Positions 8,176-17,369 of a DNA stretch of 64,000 nt are shown in pieces; the stretch's first letter is position 1; every line of letters starts with the position of its first letter. Both the position numbers and the translations under genes were made by a program. The stretch covers positions 1-64,000 of the forward strand of contig NZ_LYMK01000005.1 of NCBI RefSeq assembly GCF_002157355.1. Reading direction: 5' to 3'. The stretch is from Variovorax sp. JS1663. GTDB lineage: Bacteria > Pseudomonadota > Gammaproteobacteria > Burkholderiales > Burkholderiaceae_C. The notes under the pieces were generated by a model. The model did no database searches. It was not told the DNA's origin and saw only the letters and a program-made list of their open reading frames with translations.

Positions 8176-9975
8176 ATGACTTCCGCTGCCGATCACGACA
8201 CCGCCAAACCGAGCAATTTCCTGCGCCACGTCATCGAAAACGATCTCGAACAGGGCCACTATGCCACCCGCCGCTGGGGCGGCACTCCGGGCGATGCCGT
8301 CCACCACGCCCAGGGCATGCAGGACCCGGCCCGCGTGCGGCTTCGCTTCCCGCCGGAACCCAACGGCTACCTGCACATCGGCCATGCCAAGAGCATCTGG
8401 CTCAACTTCGAGCTGGCCCGGGAATACGGCGGCGTGTGCCACCTGCGCTTCGACGACACCAACCCCGAGAAGGAAGAGCAGGAATACGTCGACGCGATCC
8501 GCGACGCCGTCCGCTGGATGGGCTACGACGTCACCCTGGCCGACGACCCGGCCCATCCGGGCCAGGCCAACGAGCACGTCTATTTCGCCAGCAACTACTT
8601 CGACTTCATGTACCGCGCGGCCGAGTACCTGGTCGGCGCCGGCCTGGCCTACGTGGACGAGCAGAGCGCGGAGGAGATCCGCGCCACCCGGGGCGACTTC
8701 AACACCCCCGGCACCGACAGCCCCTACCGCAGCCGCACGCCCGAGGAGAACCTCGCCCGCTTCCGCGCCATGCGCGACGGTCAACTGCCCGACGGCGCCG
8801 CCGTGCTGCGCGCGAAGATCGACATGGCCAGCCCCAACATCAACATGCGCGACCCGGCGCTCTACCGCATCCGCCGGGCCACGCACCACAACACGGGCGA
8901 CCGCTGGTGCATCTACCCGATGTACACCTTCGCCCACCCGATCGAGGACGCGCTGGAGCAGATCACCCACAGCATCTGCACGCTGGAATTCGAGGACCAG
9001 CGCCCCTTCTACGACTGGCTGCTCGATCGTCTGGCCGAAGGCGGCCTGATCGCCTCGCCCCACCCGCGCCAGTACGAGTTCGCGCGGCTCAACGTGACCC
9101 ACGTGATCACCAGCAAGCGCCGCCTGCGCCAGCTGGTCGAGGAAGGCCACGTGGACGGCTGGGACGACCCCCGCATGCCCACCCTGGCTGGCCTGCGCCG
9201 CCGCGGCTATACGCCCGAGGCCCTGAAGCTCTTCTGCGAGCGCTCCGGCGTCACCAAGTCGGGCGGCTGGATCGACTACGCCAGCCTCGAGGCCGCCCTG
9301 CGCGACACGCTGGACCCGGTCGCCCCGCGCGCCATGGCCGTGCTGGACCCGGTCAAGCTGGTCATCGGCAACTGGGACGAGCTGATGGGCGCCGGCTTCC
9401 TCGACGAATGCGCGGCCCCGGTCCACCCGCACCACCCGGAGATGGGCAAGCGCAGCTTCAAGCTGGGCCGCGAGGTCTGGATCGAGCGCACCGACTACGA
9501 GGACGTGCAGCCCAAGGGCTTCTTCCGCCTGTTCCCGGGCAACAAGGTGCGGCTGAAGTACGGCCACGTCATCGAATGCACCGGCGGCACGCGCGACGCG
9601 GATGGCCAGCTGGTCGAGGTGCAGGCCAGGCTGGTGCCGGACACCAAGAGCGGCACGCCGGGAGCGGATGCGATCAAGGTCAAGGGCAACATCACCTGGG
9701 TGGCGGCAGCGGACGCGGTGCCGGCCGAGGTGCGGCTGTACGAGCGGCTGTTCGCGGCGGCGCAGCCGGGTGCTGGCGAAGTACAGGAGGAGCTCAACCC
9801 GGGCAGCCTCGTCGTCGCGCAGGCCTACGTGGAGCCGGCCCTGGCCCAGGCCCCGGCCGGCAGCGCTTTCCAGTTCGAGCGGCACGGCTACTTCGTGCCG
9901 GACAGCCGCCGGGCTGCAGGCACCGGGCTGGTGTTCAACCGCGCGGCGGGGATGAAGGACAGCTGGGGCAAATAG
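8176..9975 (+). CDS. glnS: glutaminyl-tRNA synthetase
   Basis: Class I aminoacyl-tRNA synthetase that charges tRNA-Gln, 599 residues (E. coli 554). The HIGH signature is residues 67-70 in PPEPNGYLHIGHAKS, followed by LRFDDTNP. The KMSKS-type loop is the relaxed VITSKRR near residue 310. The C-terminal anticodon-binding barrels include FFRLFPGNKVRLKYG and end QFERHGYFVPD. A -10-like TAGAAT lies at 8164-8169, only 6 bases before the ATG, so the transcript may begin at or near the start codon; no Shine-Dalgarno sequence at a useful distance was seen. The gene converges with the deacylase gene 12 bases beyond its end. Confidence 0.96.
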   Translation: MTSAADHDTAKPSNFLRHVIENDLEQGHYATRRWGGTPGDAVHHAQGMQDPARVRLRFPPEPNGYLHIGHAKSIWLNFELAREYGGVCHLRFDDTNPEKEEQEYVDAIRDAVRWMGYDVTLADDPAHPGQANEHVYFASNYFDFMYRAAEYLVGAGLAYVDEQSAEEIRATRGDFNTPGTDSPYRSRTPEENLARFRAMRDGQLPDGAAVLRAKIDMASPNINMRDPALYRIRRATHHNTGDRWCIYPMYTFAHPIEDALEQITHSICTLEFEDQRPFYDWLLDRLAEGGLIASPHPRQYEFARLNVTHVITSKRRLRQLVEEGHVDGWDDPRMPTLAGLRRRGYTPEALKLFCERSGVTKSGGWIDYASLEAALRDTLDPVAPRAMAVLDPVKLVIGNWDELMGAGFLDECAAPVHPHHPEMGKRSFKLGREVWIERTDYEDVQPKGFFRLFPGNKVRLKYGHVIECTGGTRDADGQLVEVQARLVPDTKSGTPGADAIKVKGNITWVAAADAVPAEVRLYERLFAAAQPGAGEVQEELNPGSLVVAQAYVEPALAQAPAGSAFQFERHGYFVPDSRRAAGTGLVFNRAAGMKDSWGK

Positions 9976-9986
9976 CCCCGGCCGGA

Positions 9987-10922
9987 TTACAGGGGCCGCG
10001 TCAGGTACACGGCCTCCCGCCCCACGATCGGCACCCGCGCCGGCATCAGCACGGTGCAGTCGTCGCAGGGCGCCCGGATCTCTTCGTCGCCGTCGACCGC
10101 GATCAGCTCGTCCTTCGCGAACACCTCGAAGCCGACCAGCGGCCGCACGAAGCGGAATTCCGGCGTCCTCACCATCCGCGTCTCCAGCAGTTCGAAACGC
10201 CGCTGCGGCGCCGGCGCCGGCTGGGGCTCATGCTCGATCAGCCCGAAGTGCCCGAGGAAATCCAGCGTCACCGCCACCGCCATGTCCGCCGTGGCCTGCA
10301 GGAAATGCTGGCCGCATTCGGCCACCAGCGCCGCGCCGGCCGGGCCTTCGTCCTCCCCGTGCCGGCCATGCTGGATCAAGGGCGTGCCCGAGCCCAGGCC
10401 CTTGGGCATGACCAGGTGCACGGCCGGGCGCCCGATCGCCAGCGCCACGGCCGCGTTCCGCGCGAAGGCCGGGTAGACCCAGAAGGGCACGACGTCCTGG
10501 CTGGTGGAGTGCAGATCGAGGATGTGATCGGCTGCTGCCACCACCGGCCGCAGTTCCCGGGCGCGCCGCAGTTCGGGACTGTGCTCGGGGCCGTCCAGCC
10601 ATTCGTCCGACCAGATGCGGTTGAGGTTGTGCACCAGCTGGCGGTTCTCGAAAGGCTTCTCGGCATCGAAGGCGTTGTAGGCCTCCACGTGGGCGAAGCT
10701 CACGGTCAGCGTGCCGATCCTCGGCCGCACGCCCTGGTCCAGCAGGTGCCGCGCCGCCACCATGCCGCAGATCTCGTTGCCATGCGTCAGCGCGTTGATG
10801 AGCACGTGCGGGCCCGGCCGCCCGGATTCGAAGCGGTGCACGTAGTCGACCCCCGTGTTGCCGTGGCGATAGGAAGAGAGGTCGCCCTGGACGACTTCGA
10901 GGCGCGGAGGAATCGGCGGCAT
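9987..10922 (-). CDS. succinylglutamate desuccinylase / aspartoacylase family protein
   Basis: Zinc hydrolase of the M14-related AstE/AspA family, 311 residues. Zinc ligands are visible as ALTHGNEICG (His47, Glu50) and DLHST (His138), and the region after it resembles the aspartoacylase fold. The family removes acyl groups from N-acyl amino acids or related amides. No arginine-succinyl pathway genes are nearby, so the substrate cannot be named. ATG 10922 is used because the longer frame adds a non-homologous Arg-rich leader. It is convergent with glnS and divergent from the methylase gene. Confidence 0.85.
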   Translation of the reverse strand: MPPIPPRLEVVQGDLSSYRHGNTGVDYVHRFESGRPGPHVLINALTHGNEICGMVAARHLLDQGVRPRIGTLTVSFAHVEAYNAFDAEKPFENRQLVHNLNRIWSDEWLDGPEHSPELRRARELRPVVAAADHILDLHSTSQDVVPFWVYPAFARNAAVALAIGRPAVHLVMPKGLGSGTPLIQHGRHGEDEGPAGAALVAECGQHFLQATADMAVAVTLDFLGHFGLIEHEPQPAPAPQRRFELLETRMVRTPEFRFVRPLVGFEVFAKDELIAVDGDEEIRAPCDDCTVLMPARVPIVGREAVYLTRPL

Positions 10923-11079
10923 GGCGGAAGGGCGCGGCGGCCCGCAGTAGTGATAGGCCTTTAGTTTGCTACAAGGGAGCACCGCGCGGGCGCTCCAGGG
11001 CGGCGGCCGGCGGGTGCCTCCCGATTGCCTCGTAGACTCGCGGGCCACAAGCCAAAAAATCCGAAGAGCGCCCTCCCCC

Positions 11080-12747
11080 ATGCCCCTGACTGCCGACATG
11101 CGACGGTCGATCGACCAGATCCGCGATTACCTGTTCGGAGGCGGCTATCCAGACCCCGTCAGCAACACCGAGCAGCTCTGCTTCCTCTTCTACTTCTACC
11201 TGATCCAGGGCCTCGACGCGGAAGCCACCGAGCGCGCCCGGATGCTCAAGCTCCCCTTCCGCAGCCTGTTCGAAGGCGAATGGGAGCTGCGCAACCCCGC
11301 CAATGCAATGGTGCCGGGGACGCGCGAAGGGTGGCTGCCAGCGGCCGTGCTGCACACGGGCACACCCTGCATCCCGCGCAGCCGCTTCCGCTGGTCGGTG
11401 TGGGCGGAGGAGCTGTCGGGCGACGCGCTGGTGCGCTTCGTGCGCGACGAGGTCTTCCCTTTCTTCGCCGAGATCAGCGAGGCCCTGGCCCACGACTTCA
11501 TGCACGGGGCGCGCCTGGGCATCGACGAGCCGACCGTGCTGACGCAGGTCGTTCGGCTGGTGGGCGGCCTGCGGCTGGACCAGGCCGATGCCGACACCAA
11601 GGGCGACCTGTTCGAACACGTGCTGCGCCAGATGAAGCAGGCCGGCGAGCTCGGCCAGTTCCGCACGCCGCGCCACATCCTCCGCACCATCGTCGAGATG
11701 GTGGACCCGAAGGTGGGCGAGACCGTCTACGACCCGGCGGCCGGCACCGCCGGCTTCCTGGTGGCCGCCTACAACCACATGCGGCTGGCCAACTCCTCGC
11801 CGGGCAGCATCGTGGAGGCCGAGCTCGAGGGCAAGGTCCACCGCCGCGGCCTCGGCGACCGGCTGACGCCGGCCCAGGTCGCCACGCTGCAGCGCGGCAG
11901 CTTCTTCGGCAACGACGTCGATCCGAAGATGGTGCGCCTGGCCACCATGAACCTGTCGCTGCGCGGCCTGGGCAACGTGCGCATCCTGCAGCGCAACGTG
12001 CTGACCACGCAGCTCGACGAGGACGCCCGGAACCGGCTGGGCCAGCCGGCCGAGGGCTTCCACATCGTGCTGGCGAACCCGCCCTTCTCCGGCCGCATCG
12101 ACAAGAACCGCATCGTCGATGCGGTGAAGATCGGCGCGACCAGCGCGACCGAGCTGCTGTTCCTCAAGTACATGCTCGACAGCCTGCAGTCCGGCGGCCG
12201 CGCCGCCGTCGTGGTGCCGGAGGGCGTGCTGTTCGGCTCGACGGTGGCGCACCGCGAGCTGCGCCGGCAGTTGATCGAGCACCATGGGGTCGACGCGGTG
12301 ATGAGCCTGCCCGGCGGCGTGTTCCAGCCCTACTCGGGCGTGAAGACCTCGGTGCTCTTCTTCCGCCGCGACGGCCGCACCGATCGCGTCCTGTTCCTGC
12401 ACGTCGAGAACGACGGCTACCGGCTGGACGCCAATCACGACACGCCCATCGAGGCGGATGACCTGCCCGCGCTGGCACAGGCCTTCATCGGCCGCGAAGC
12501 CGCCTGGGCGCGCTGGCTGGCGCGCGATGCGGCCGAGGAATGGAACGAGAAATGGTGGTTCGCCGACGCCACGGCGCTGCGCACGAACGACTTCAGCCTC
12601 TCCGCGAGCCGCTACCGGCCGATGAGCCAGTCGCAGATCGAGCACCAGGACCCGCGCGCGCTGCTGGACGAGCTGGCCGCCATCGAGGCGGAGATCGTTG
12701 AAGAACTCGAACAGCTGCGCAGCCTGCTGTCGGAGGACGATGCATGA
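11080..12747 (+). CDS. hsdM: type I DNA adenine methylase, HsdM-like
   Basis: N6-adenine methyltransferase subunit of 555 residues. An N-terminal helical domain (RSIDQIRDYLFGGGYPDP) precedes the catalytic domain. The SAM motif is DPAAGTAGFLV near residue 217 and the catalytic motif IV is NPPF near 333. A C-terminal helix pair (LDELAAIEAEIVEELEQL) fits the surface that contacts HsdS. ATG 11080 is chosen by analogy; 11098 is possible. A -10-like TAGACT lies at 11033-11038. The 4-base ATGA overlap with the specificity gene marks an operon. No HsdR helicase-nuclease gene lies on either side in this window. Confidence 0.9.
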   Translation: MPLTADMRRSIDQIRDYLFGGGYPDPVSNTEQLCFLFYFYLIQGLDAEATERARMLKLPFRSLFEGEWELRNPANAMVPGTREGWLPAAVLHTGTPCIPRSRFRWSVWAEELSGDALVRFVRDEVFPFFAEISEALAHDFMHGARLGIDEPTVLTQVVRLVGGLRLDQADADTKGDLFEHVLRQMKQAGELGQFRTPRHILRTIVEMVDPKVGETVYDPAAGTAGFLVAAYNHMRLANSSPGSIVEAELEGKVHRRGLGDRLTPAQVATLQRGSFFGNDVDPKMVRLATMNLSLRGLGNVRILQRNVLTTQLDEDARNRLGQPAEGFHIVLANPPFSGRIDKNRIVDAVKIGATSATELLFLKYMLDSLQSGGRAAVVVPEGVLFGSTVAHRELRRQLIEHHGVDAVMSLPGGVFQPYSGVKTSVLFFRRDGRTDRVLFLHVENDGYRLDANHDTPIEADDLPALAQAFIGREAAWARWLARDAAEEWNEKWWFADATALRTNDFSLSASRYRPMSQSQIEHQDPRALLDELAAIEAEIVEELEQLRSLLSEDDA

Positions 12748-13997
12748 AGGCCCCGATGCCGCCGGTGCCCCCGGTGCGAATGGCCCGCCTGGACGAAGTC
12801 TGCGAGATCAATCCTCGGCTTCCGAGGCCGCATGGCCTGGAGGACGACAGCGAGGTCGGCTTCGTGCCGATGGCCGCGGTGGACGAGCTCACCGGCACCA
12901 TCCGGCAGCGCCTGACCCGCCGCTTCGCCGAGGTCCGAAAGGGCTACACCCCTTTCGCCGAGAACGACGTGCTCTTCGCGAAGATCACGCCCTGCATGGA
13001 GAACGGCAAGGTGGCCATCGCGCGCGACCTGCCCGGCGGCCGCGGCTTCGGCTCCACCGAGTTCCACGTGCTGCGCGCCAACGAGGCGGTACTGCCCGAG
13101 TGGGTCTACTACTACCTGCGCCGGCAGCGCTTCCGCAACGAGGCGCGGCGCAGCTTCACCGGTACGGCCGGCCAGCAGCGCGTGCCGCTCGCGCACATGG
13201 CCGCGTCGGCCATCCCGGTGCCCGACCTGGCCCATCAACGCCACGTGGTCGAACTGCTCGGTTGTGCCGACAGCGTGGTGCGCCTGCGGCGGCGGTCGCG
13301 CGTGCTCGCAGGGCAAATGAGCCCAGGCCTGCTGGTCGACATGTTCGGCGATCCGGCGGACAACCCCAAGGGATGGCCGGTGGTGAACCTGGGCGAATTG
13401 CTCGAAGGCATCGACAGCGGCAAGAGCCCGCGCTGCCTCGACCGGCCCAAGGGCGAGGACGAATGGGCGGTGCTGCGCCTGAGCGCGCTGAAAAACGGGC
13501 TCTACGACGAGTCCGACCACAAGACCCTGCCGCCCGGCGAGCAGCCGGACATGCGCTGCGAGGTGCGCGCCGGCGACCTGCTGTTCAGCCGCAAGAACAC
13601 GCCCGAATTGGTCGGCACGCCGGCCTATGTCTGGAAGACCGGCGGCCGGATCCTGCTGCCGGACCTGATCTTCCGCCTGCGCCCGCGGCCCGAGGCCGGC
13701 CTCCACCCGCTCTACCTGTGGGCGCTGCTGCGCGCGCCCGGCGTGCGGCAGCGGCTGCAGCTGATGGCCAGCGGCACGGCCGCGTCGATGCCCAACATCT
13801 CCAAGGAGCGGCTGCGCAAGCTGCCCGTCATGCTGCCGCCGGCACGGCTGCAGGAAGCCTTCGCGCGGCGGATGGCGGCCATGCACGCGCTCTCCCTGCA
13901 GCACGATGCCGCGCTGGTCCAGGCGAAGGCCACGTTCGAAGCCCTCGAGACGCAGGTTTTCGAGCAGCCTCGCCTGGGCGGCAAGCCGGCGACGTGA
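12744..13997 (+). CDS. hsdS: type I specificity subunit, HsdS-like
   Basis: DNA-recognition subunit of 417 residues. Two target-recognition halves are apparent: the first covers about residues 10-165 (INPRLPR, ENDVLFAKITPCMENGK, QQRVPLAHM), the second about 205-380 (GIDSGKSPRC, AGDLLFSRKNTPELVG, MPNISKERLRKLPV). Each ends in a conserved helical spacer (VELLGCADSVVRLRR and LSLQHDAALVQAKATFEALE). The bipartite architecture implies a split asymmetric target site. It pairs with the methylase just upstream. Both halves look intact. Downstream the strand switches to the RbgA gene, so there is no room for hsdR in the operon. Confidence 0.88.
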   Translation: MKAPMPPVPPVRMARLDEVCEINPRLPRPHGLEDDSEVGFVPMAAVDELTGTIRQRLTRRFAEVRKGYTPFAENDVLFAKITPCMENGKVAIARDLPGGRGFGSTEFHVLRANEAVLPEWVYYYLRRQRFRNEARRSFTGTAGQQRVPLAHMAASAIPVPDLAHQRHVVELLGCADSVVRLRRRSRVLAGQMSPGLLVDMFGDPADNPKGWPVVNLGELLEGIDSGKSPRCLDRPKGEDEWAVLRLSALKNGLYDESDHKTLPPGEQPDMRCEVRAGDLLFSRKNTPELVGTPAYVWKTGGRILLPDLIFRLRPRPEAGLHPLYLWALLRAPGVRQRLQLMASGTAASMPNISKERLRKLPVMLPPARLQEAFARRMAAMHALSLQHDAALVQAKATFEALETQVFEQPRLGGKPAT

Positions 13998-14051
13998 CGA
14001 GTCTGGCGTTCTTGCGCGACGGGGCTTGAGCCGCAAGTCGCGAGATGCAGC

Positions 14052-14993
14052 TCACGCCGGCGGAGCGCCCTCGCGTCGCGGCGCACGCTTCCCGGCCCGC
14101 GCCTCCTTCTTCGCCTGCCTCTGCGCATCCAGCACCTGCCCCGCCACCAGCCACTGCGCAAATTCCTCCGGCGTCTCCAGCGTGATGCGCCCGAGCGTGC
14201 CGCTGCGGAATTCGTTCATCACGATCTCGGCCGCCTTCTGCAGGTTGACGCGGCCCTTGCCCAGCAGGGCGCCGCGCTGGCGTCCGATGGCCTCCAGCAG
14301 TTCGTCGTCGGCAAGACCAGCAGCCGCCTCGAGCCTGAAGCGGGCCTCCAGCAGCCCCGCGTAGTGCCGCTTCAAATAGCCCAGCAGTTCCAGCGCCACG
14401 ATTTCCTCGTCGAAGGCATTGCGGCCGATGGCGCCGCTGGCTGCCAGGTTGTAGCCGCTCTGCGCCACGATGATCCTCGGCCACAGCACGCCGGGCGTGT
14501 CCCAGAGGTAGAAGTCGTCGGCCAGGACGATGCGCTGCTCCAGCTTGGTGATGCCGGCTTCGTCGCCGGTCTTGGCCTTGCGGCTGCCGACCAGGGTGTT
14601 GATCAGCGTGGACTTGCCGACGTTGGGAATGCCGCAGATCAGCACCCGCATCGGCTTGGCCAGGCCGGCGCGCTGCGGCGCAAGTTCGCGGCAGGCGTCG
14701 ATGAGCCGGCGCGCCGGCGCCGCCTGGCTGGCATCGAGCCCGATGGCGCGCGTGGCCGGCTGTGCGTTGTAGTACGCCAGCCAGGCCGGGGTGCGGTCCG
14801 GATCGGCCAGGTCCTGCTTGTTGAGCACCTTGAGTCCGGGCTTGTGGCCGGTGAGCTCGGCCAGCATCGGGTTGGCGCTGGAACCGGGCAGGCGCGCATC
14901 GAGCAACTCGATGACCACGTCGATGTCGGCGACGCGCTCGGCGATGGCCTTCCGGGTCAGGTGCATGTGGCCGGGGAACCACTGGATGGCCAT
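14052..14993 (-). CDS. ylqF: ribosome biogenesis GTPase YlqF/RbgA
   Basis: Circularly permuted GTPase for large ribosomal subunit assembly, 313 residues. Motif order is permuted as expected: G4 NKQD at 58-61, then G1 GIPNVGKST at 121-129, then G3 DTPG at 165-168. The opening [15 protein letters not shown] is typical of the family. The C terminus is a helical RNA-binding region with a basic tail ([13 protein letters not shown]). It lies 77 bases downstream of the LytTR regulator gene on the same strand. The Gln normally replaced by a hydrophobic residue in this HAS-GTPase class is consistent here (DTPGVL). Confidence 0.93.
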   Translation of the reverse strand: MAIQWFPGHMHLTRKAIAERVADIDVVIELLDARLPGSSANPMLAELTGHKPGLKVLNKQDLADPDRTPAWLAYYNAQPATRAIGLDASQAAPARRLIDACRELAPQRAGLAKPMRVLICGIPNVGKSTLINTLVGSRKAKTGDEAGITKLEQRIVLADDFYLWDTPGVLWPRIIVAQSGYNLAASGAIGRNAFDEEIVALELLGYLKRHYAGLLEARFRLEAAAGLADDELLEAIGRQRGALLGKGRVNLQKAAEIVMNEFRSGTLGRITLETPEEFAQWLVAGQVLDAQRQAKKEARAGKRAPRREGAPPA

Positions 14994-15070
14994 CGGGACT
15001 TCTTTCTCTCGGCGAGGTCGGGGGGAGGCGGGGATTGTCGCCGCTGCGGCTTCTCAGGCTCTCAGCCGCC

Positions 15071-15961
15071 TCAGGCTCGCAATGCCTCGCGGTACCGCCG
15101 GCTGCAAGGAATGTGCGTGCCGTCCTGCATGTGCAGGCGGGCGTCGCCGCCCTCCAGCGGCTCGATCTCGGCCACCCGGTCCAGGTTGGCGGCGTAGCTG
15201 CGGTGCACCCGCGCGTAGCGCCCCGGGTCGAGCTGGGTCAGGAATTCGGTCAGGGTGGCGCGCAGCAGGTAGTCGTGGCCCTTGACGCGCAGGCCGACAT
15301 AGTTGCCCTGGGCCTGCAGCCAGTCGATGTCGCTGGCCGCGATCAGGAATTCGCGCCGCAGCTTGCGCACCAGGAAGCGCTCCGGCCGCACCGAAGGCTG
15401 CAGCTCCGGCACGGGCGGCGCCGTCCCGGCCGCCTCCTCCGGCGGGTCGAGCACGCGCGCCTCGCCCTGCAGCCGCAGCATGAAGAGCCGGTAGCTCAGG
15501 ATCGCGATCAGGAACAGCGCGTAGACGCGCACGTCCTTCAGGTATTCGTATACCCACTGCTCGGACCCGCCGAAGTCGTAGCGGCCGCCGGCCAGGGCGT
15601 AGACCGCCTTGCGCAGCGCCACCATGCCCGCCACGTGGAGCAGGCTGAAGACGACGCTGGCCGCCAGATGCCAGGGCAGGTTGCGGGCGAAGCCTGCAAA
15701 GCCGAGCGGAAAGCGCCGCTCGAAGGCGACCACCGCCGGCACCAGCGCAAGCAGCACCAGGTGGCTGGACAGCTCCCAGGTCACCGGCTGCCACGCCGGC
15801 AGCGCCCGCCCGGCGCGGTCGGCGTCGATCACCGCGACCACGCAGTTGAAGGCGGCCTGCAGCGCCATCACCAGCACCCAGAATGCGATCTCGGCGCGCC
15901 GGCGGTAGGGCTGGTAGCGCTCGAACAGGTTTTTCGGATTCTTGCCGGGGGTCGCGGGCAT
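15071..15961 (-). CDS. membrane-anchored LytTR transcriptional regulator
   Basis: Protein of 296 residues with an N-terminal membrane domain and a C-terminal LytTR DNA-binding domain, and no receiver domain. About four hydrophobic segments lie at 24-44, 62-82, 98-120 and 147-166. The LytTR part starts near residue 200 (FLVRKLRREFLIAASDIDWL, NYVGLRVKG, RYARVHRSYAANL). ATG 15961 has AGGAG about 9 bases upstream. Regulation would act through the membrane part instead of phosphorylation, perhaps by sensing a ligand or the membrane state. The divergent neighbour is an acyltransferase gene, a plausible target. Confidence 0.88.
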   Translation of the reverse strand: MPATPGKNPKNLFERYQPYRRRAEIAFWVLVMALQAAFNCVVAVIDADRAGRALPAWQPVTWELSSHLVLLALVPAVVAFERRFPLGFAGFARNLPWHLAASVVFSLLHVAGMVALRKAVYALAGGRYDFGGSEQWVYEYLKDVRVYALFLIAILSYRLFMLRLQGEARVLDPPEEAAGTAPPVPELQPSVRPERFLVRKLRREFLIAASDIDWLQAQGNYVGLRVKGHDYLLRATLTEFLTQLDPGRYARVHRSYAANLDRVAEIEPLEGGDARLHMQDGTHIPCSRRYREALRA

Positions 15962-16102
15962 GGCGGCATTCTCCTGAATCCGGCCCGGATTTCGTCCCTT
16001 TAGGCCGCCGCTCGTCCCAAAAGCCCGGCGGATCGTCACTTCGGCGCCCCCCGCGGCCCGGCCCGCGCCCAGCATGACCGCCTTCGAACCGCTGGAGCCG
16101 CC

Positions 16103-17287
16103 ATGACCGCCCCCGACCCATCCCGACGCCACGACATCGACGCGCTGCGCGCGCTGGCCTTCGGCCTGCTGATCCTCTATCACGTGGGGATGTACTACGT
16201 GGCCGCCTGGCCCTGGCACCTCAAGAGCCCGCATGCGGCGGCCTGGCTGCAGGCGCCCATGCAGGTGGTGAACATCTGGCGCATGGACCTGGTGTTCCTG
16301 ATCTCGGGCGTGGCGCTGGGCTTCCTGCTGCGCGGTCGCAGCCCGCTGGCGCTGGTGGGGCAGCGCGCGCTGCGCCTGCTGCTGCCGCTGGTCTTCGGCA
16401 TGACGGTGGTGGTGCCGTACCAGGCCTATGCCGAGGCGCTGGCCCGCGGGATGGTGGCGCCGGGCTTCGGCGCCTTCCTGCTGCGCTACTGGTCGATGGG
16501 CCCCTGGCCGCGCGGCGCCTTCGCGGGCTCCGACTTCGGCATGACCTGGAACCACCTGTGGTACCTGCCCTACCTCTTCGTCTACACCGCGCTGGTGGCG
16601 CTCCTCCAGCCGCTGCTCGCCTCGGCCGCGGGACAGCGGCTGCGCGCCGCCCTCACCGGGCTGCGGCGCTGGCGGGTGCTGGTGCTGCCCGCCCTGCCGC
16701 TGCTGCTCCATGCGCTGGTGCTGGCGCCGCGTTTCCCCGCCACGCACGACCTGGTCCACGACGGCTATCTGCACGCGCTGTACTTCACGGTCTTTCTCTA
16801 TGGCTACTGGATGGGCATCGACACCGGCCTGTGGGAAGAGCTGATGCGCCTGCGCCGCTGGGCGCTGGCCCTGGCCGTGACCCTGGTGGCCGCCTACCTG
16901 GCTCTGCGGGCGGCCGGCGCCGAGGCCTGGCTGCTGCGCGCGCTGCGCGCCTTCTACCTCTGGGCCGCGCTTGCCGCGATCCTGGGCTTCGCACGCCGAT
17001 ACCTGGACCGCCCCTGGCCCTGGCTGGGCTGGGCCAACGAGTCGGTCTATCCCTGGTACGTGCTGCACCAGACGCTGATCGTGGCCGGCGCGGTGCTGCT
17101 CGCGCCGTGGCGGCTCGGGCCGTTCCTGGAGCCGCTGCTGCTGGTCGGCTTCACCGTGGGCGGGTGCTGGCTGCTGACCGACGGACTGATCCGACGCACT
17201 CCCTGGCTGCGGCCTCTCTTCGGCCTCAAGCGGAGGGCGCAGCAGGCGGGCGATCCACGGCGATTTCGAGAAGTTGTAGCGCGCTGA
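16103..17287 (+). CDS. acyltransferase family 3 membrane protein
   Basis: Integral membrane acyltransferase of 394 residues with about ten hydrophobic helices. The opening RRHDIDALRALAFGLLILYHVGMYY carries the R-x10-H type signature of PF01757, with further conserved NHLWYLPYLF near residue 150. Members such as OpgC/MdoC transfer succinyl or acetyl groups to periplasmic glucans or surface polysaccharide. No glucan synthesis genes are nearby, so the acceptor is unknown. ATG 16103 has GGAG about 6 bases upstream. It is divergent from the LytTR membrane regulator across about 140 bases. Confidence 0.88.
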   Translation: MTAPDPSRRHDIDALRALAFGLLILYHVGMYYVAAWPWHLKSPHAAAWLQAPMQVVNIWRMDLVFLISGVALGFLLRGRSPLALVGQRALRLLLPLVFGMTVVVPYQAYAEALARGMVAPGFGAFLLRYWSMGPWPRGAFAGSDFGMTWNHLWYLPYLFVYTALVALLQPLLASAAGQRLRAALTGLRRWRVLVLPALPLLLHALVLAPRFPATHDLVHDGYLHALYFTVFLYGYWMGIDTGLWEELMRLRRWALALAVTLVAAYLALRAAGAEAWLLRALRAFYLWAALAAILGFARRYLDRPWPWLGWANESVYPWYVLHQTLIVAGAVLLAPWRLGPFLEPLLLVGFTVGGCWLLTDGLIRRTPWLRPLFGLKRRAQQAGDPRRFREVVAR

Positions 17288-17369
17288 ACTTGTAACAAGG
17301 TGCTTAGAATCCCCGCGCTGCGCGCCGCCCGGGCCCGCAGCGCTTCACAACAAACAAGAGAGAGCTCCG

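Noticed and set aside
15046..15069. GCGGCT/AGCCGC hairpin just after the membrane LytTR gene as a terminator
   Set aside because: The loop is 12 bases, the stem is only 6 bp and no U run follows, so it is not supported.
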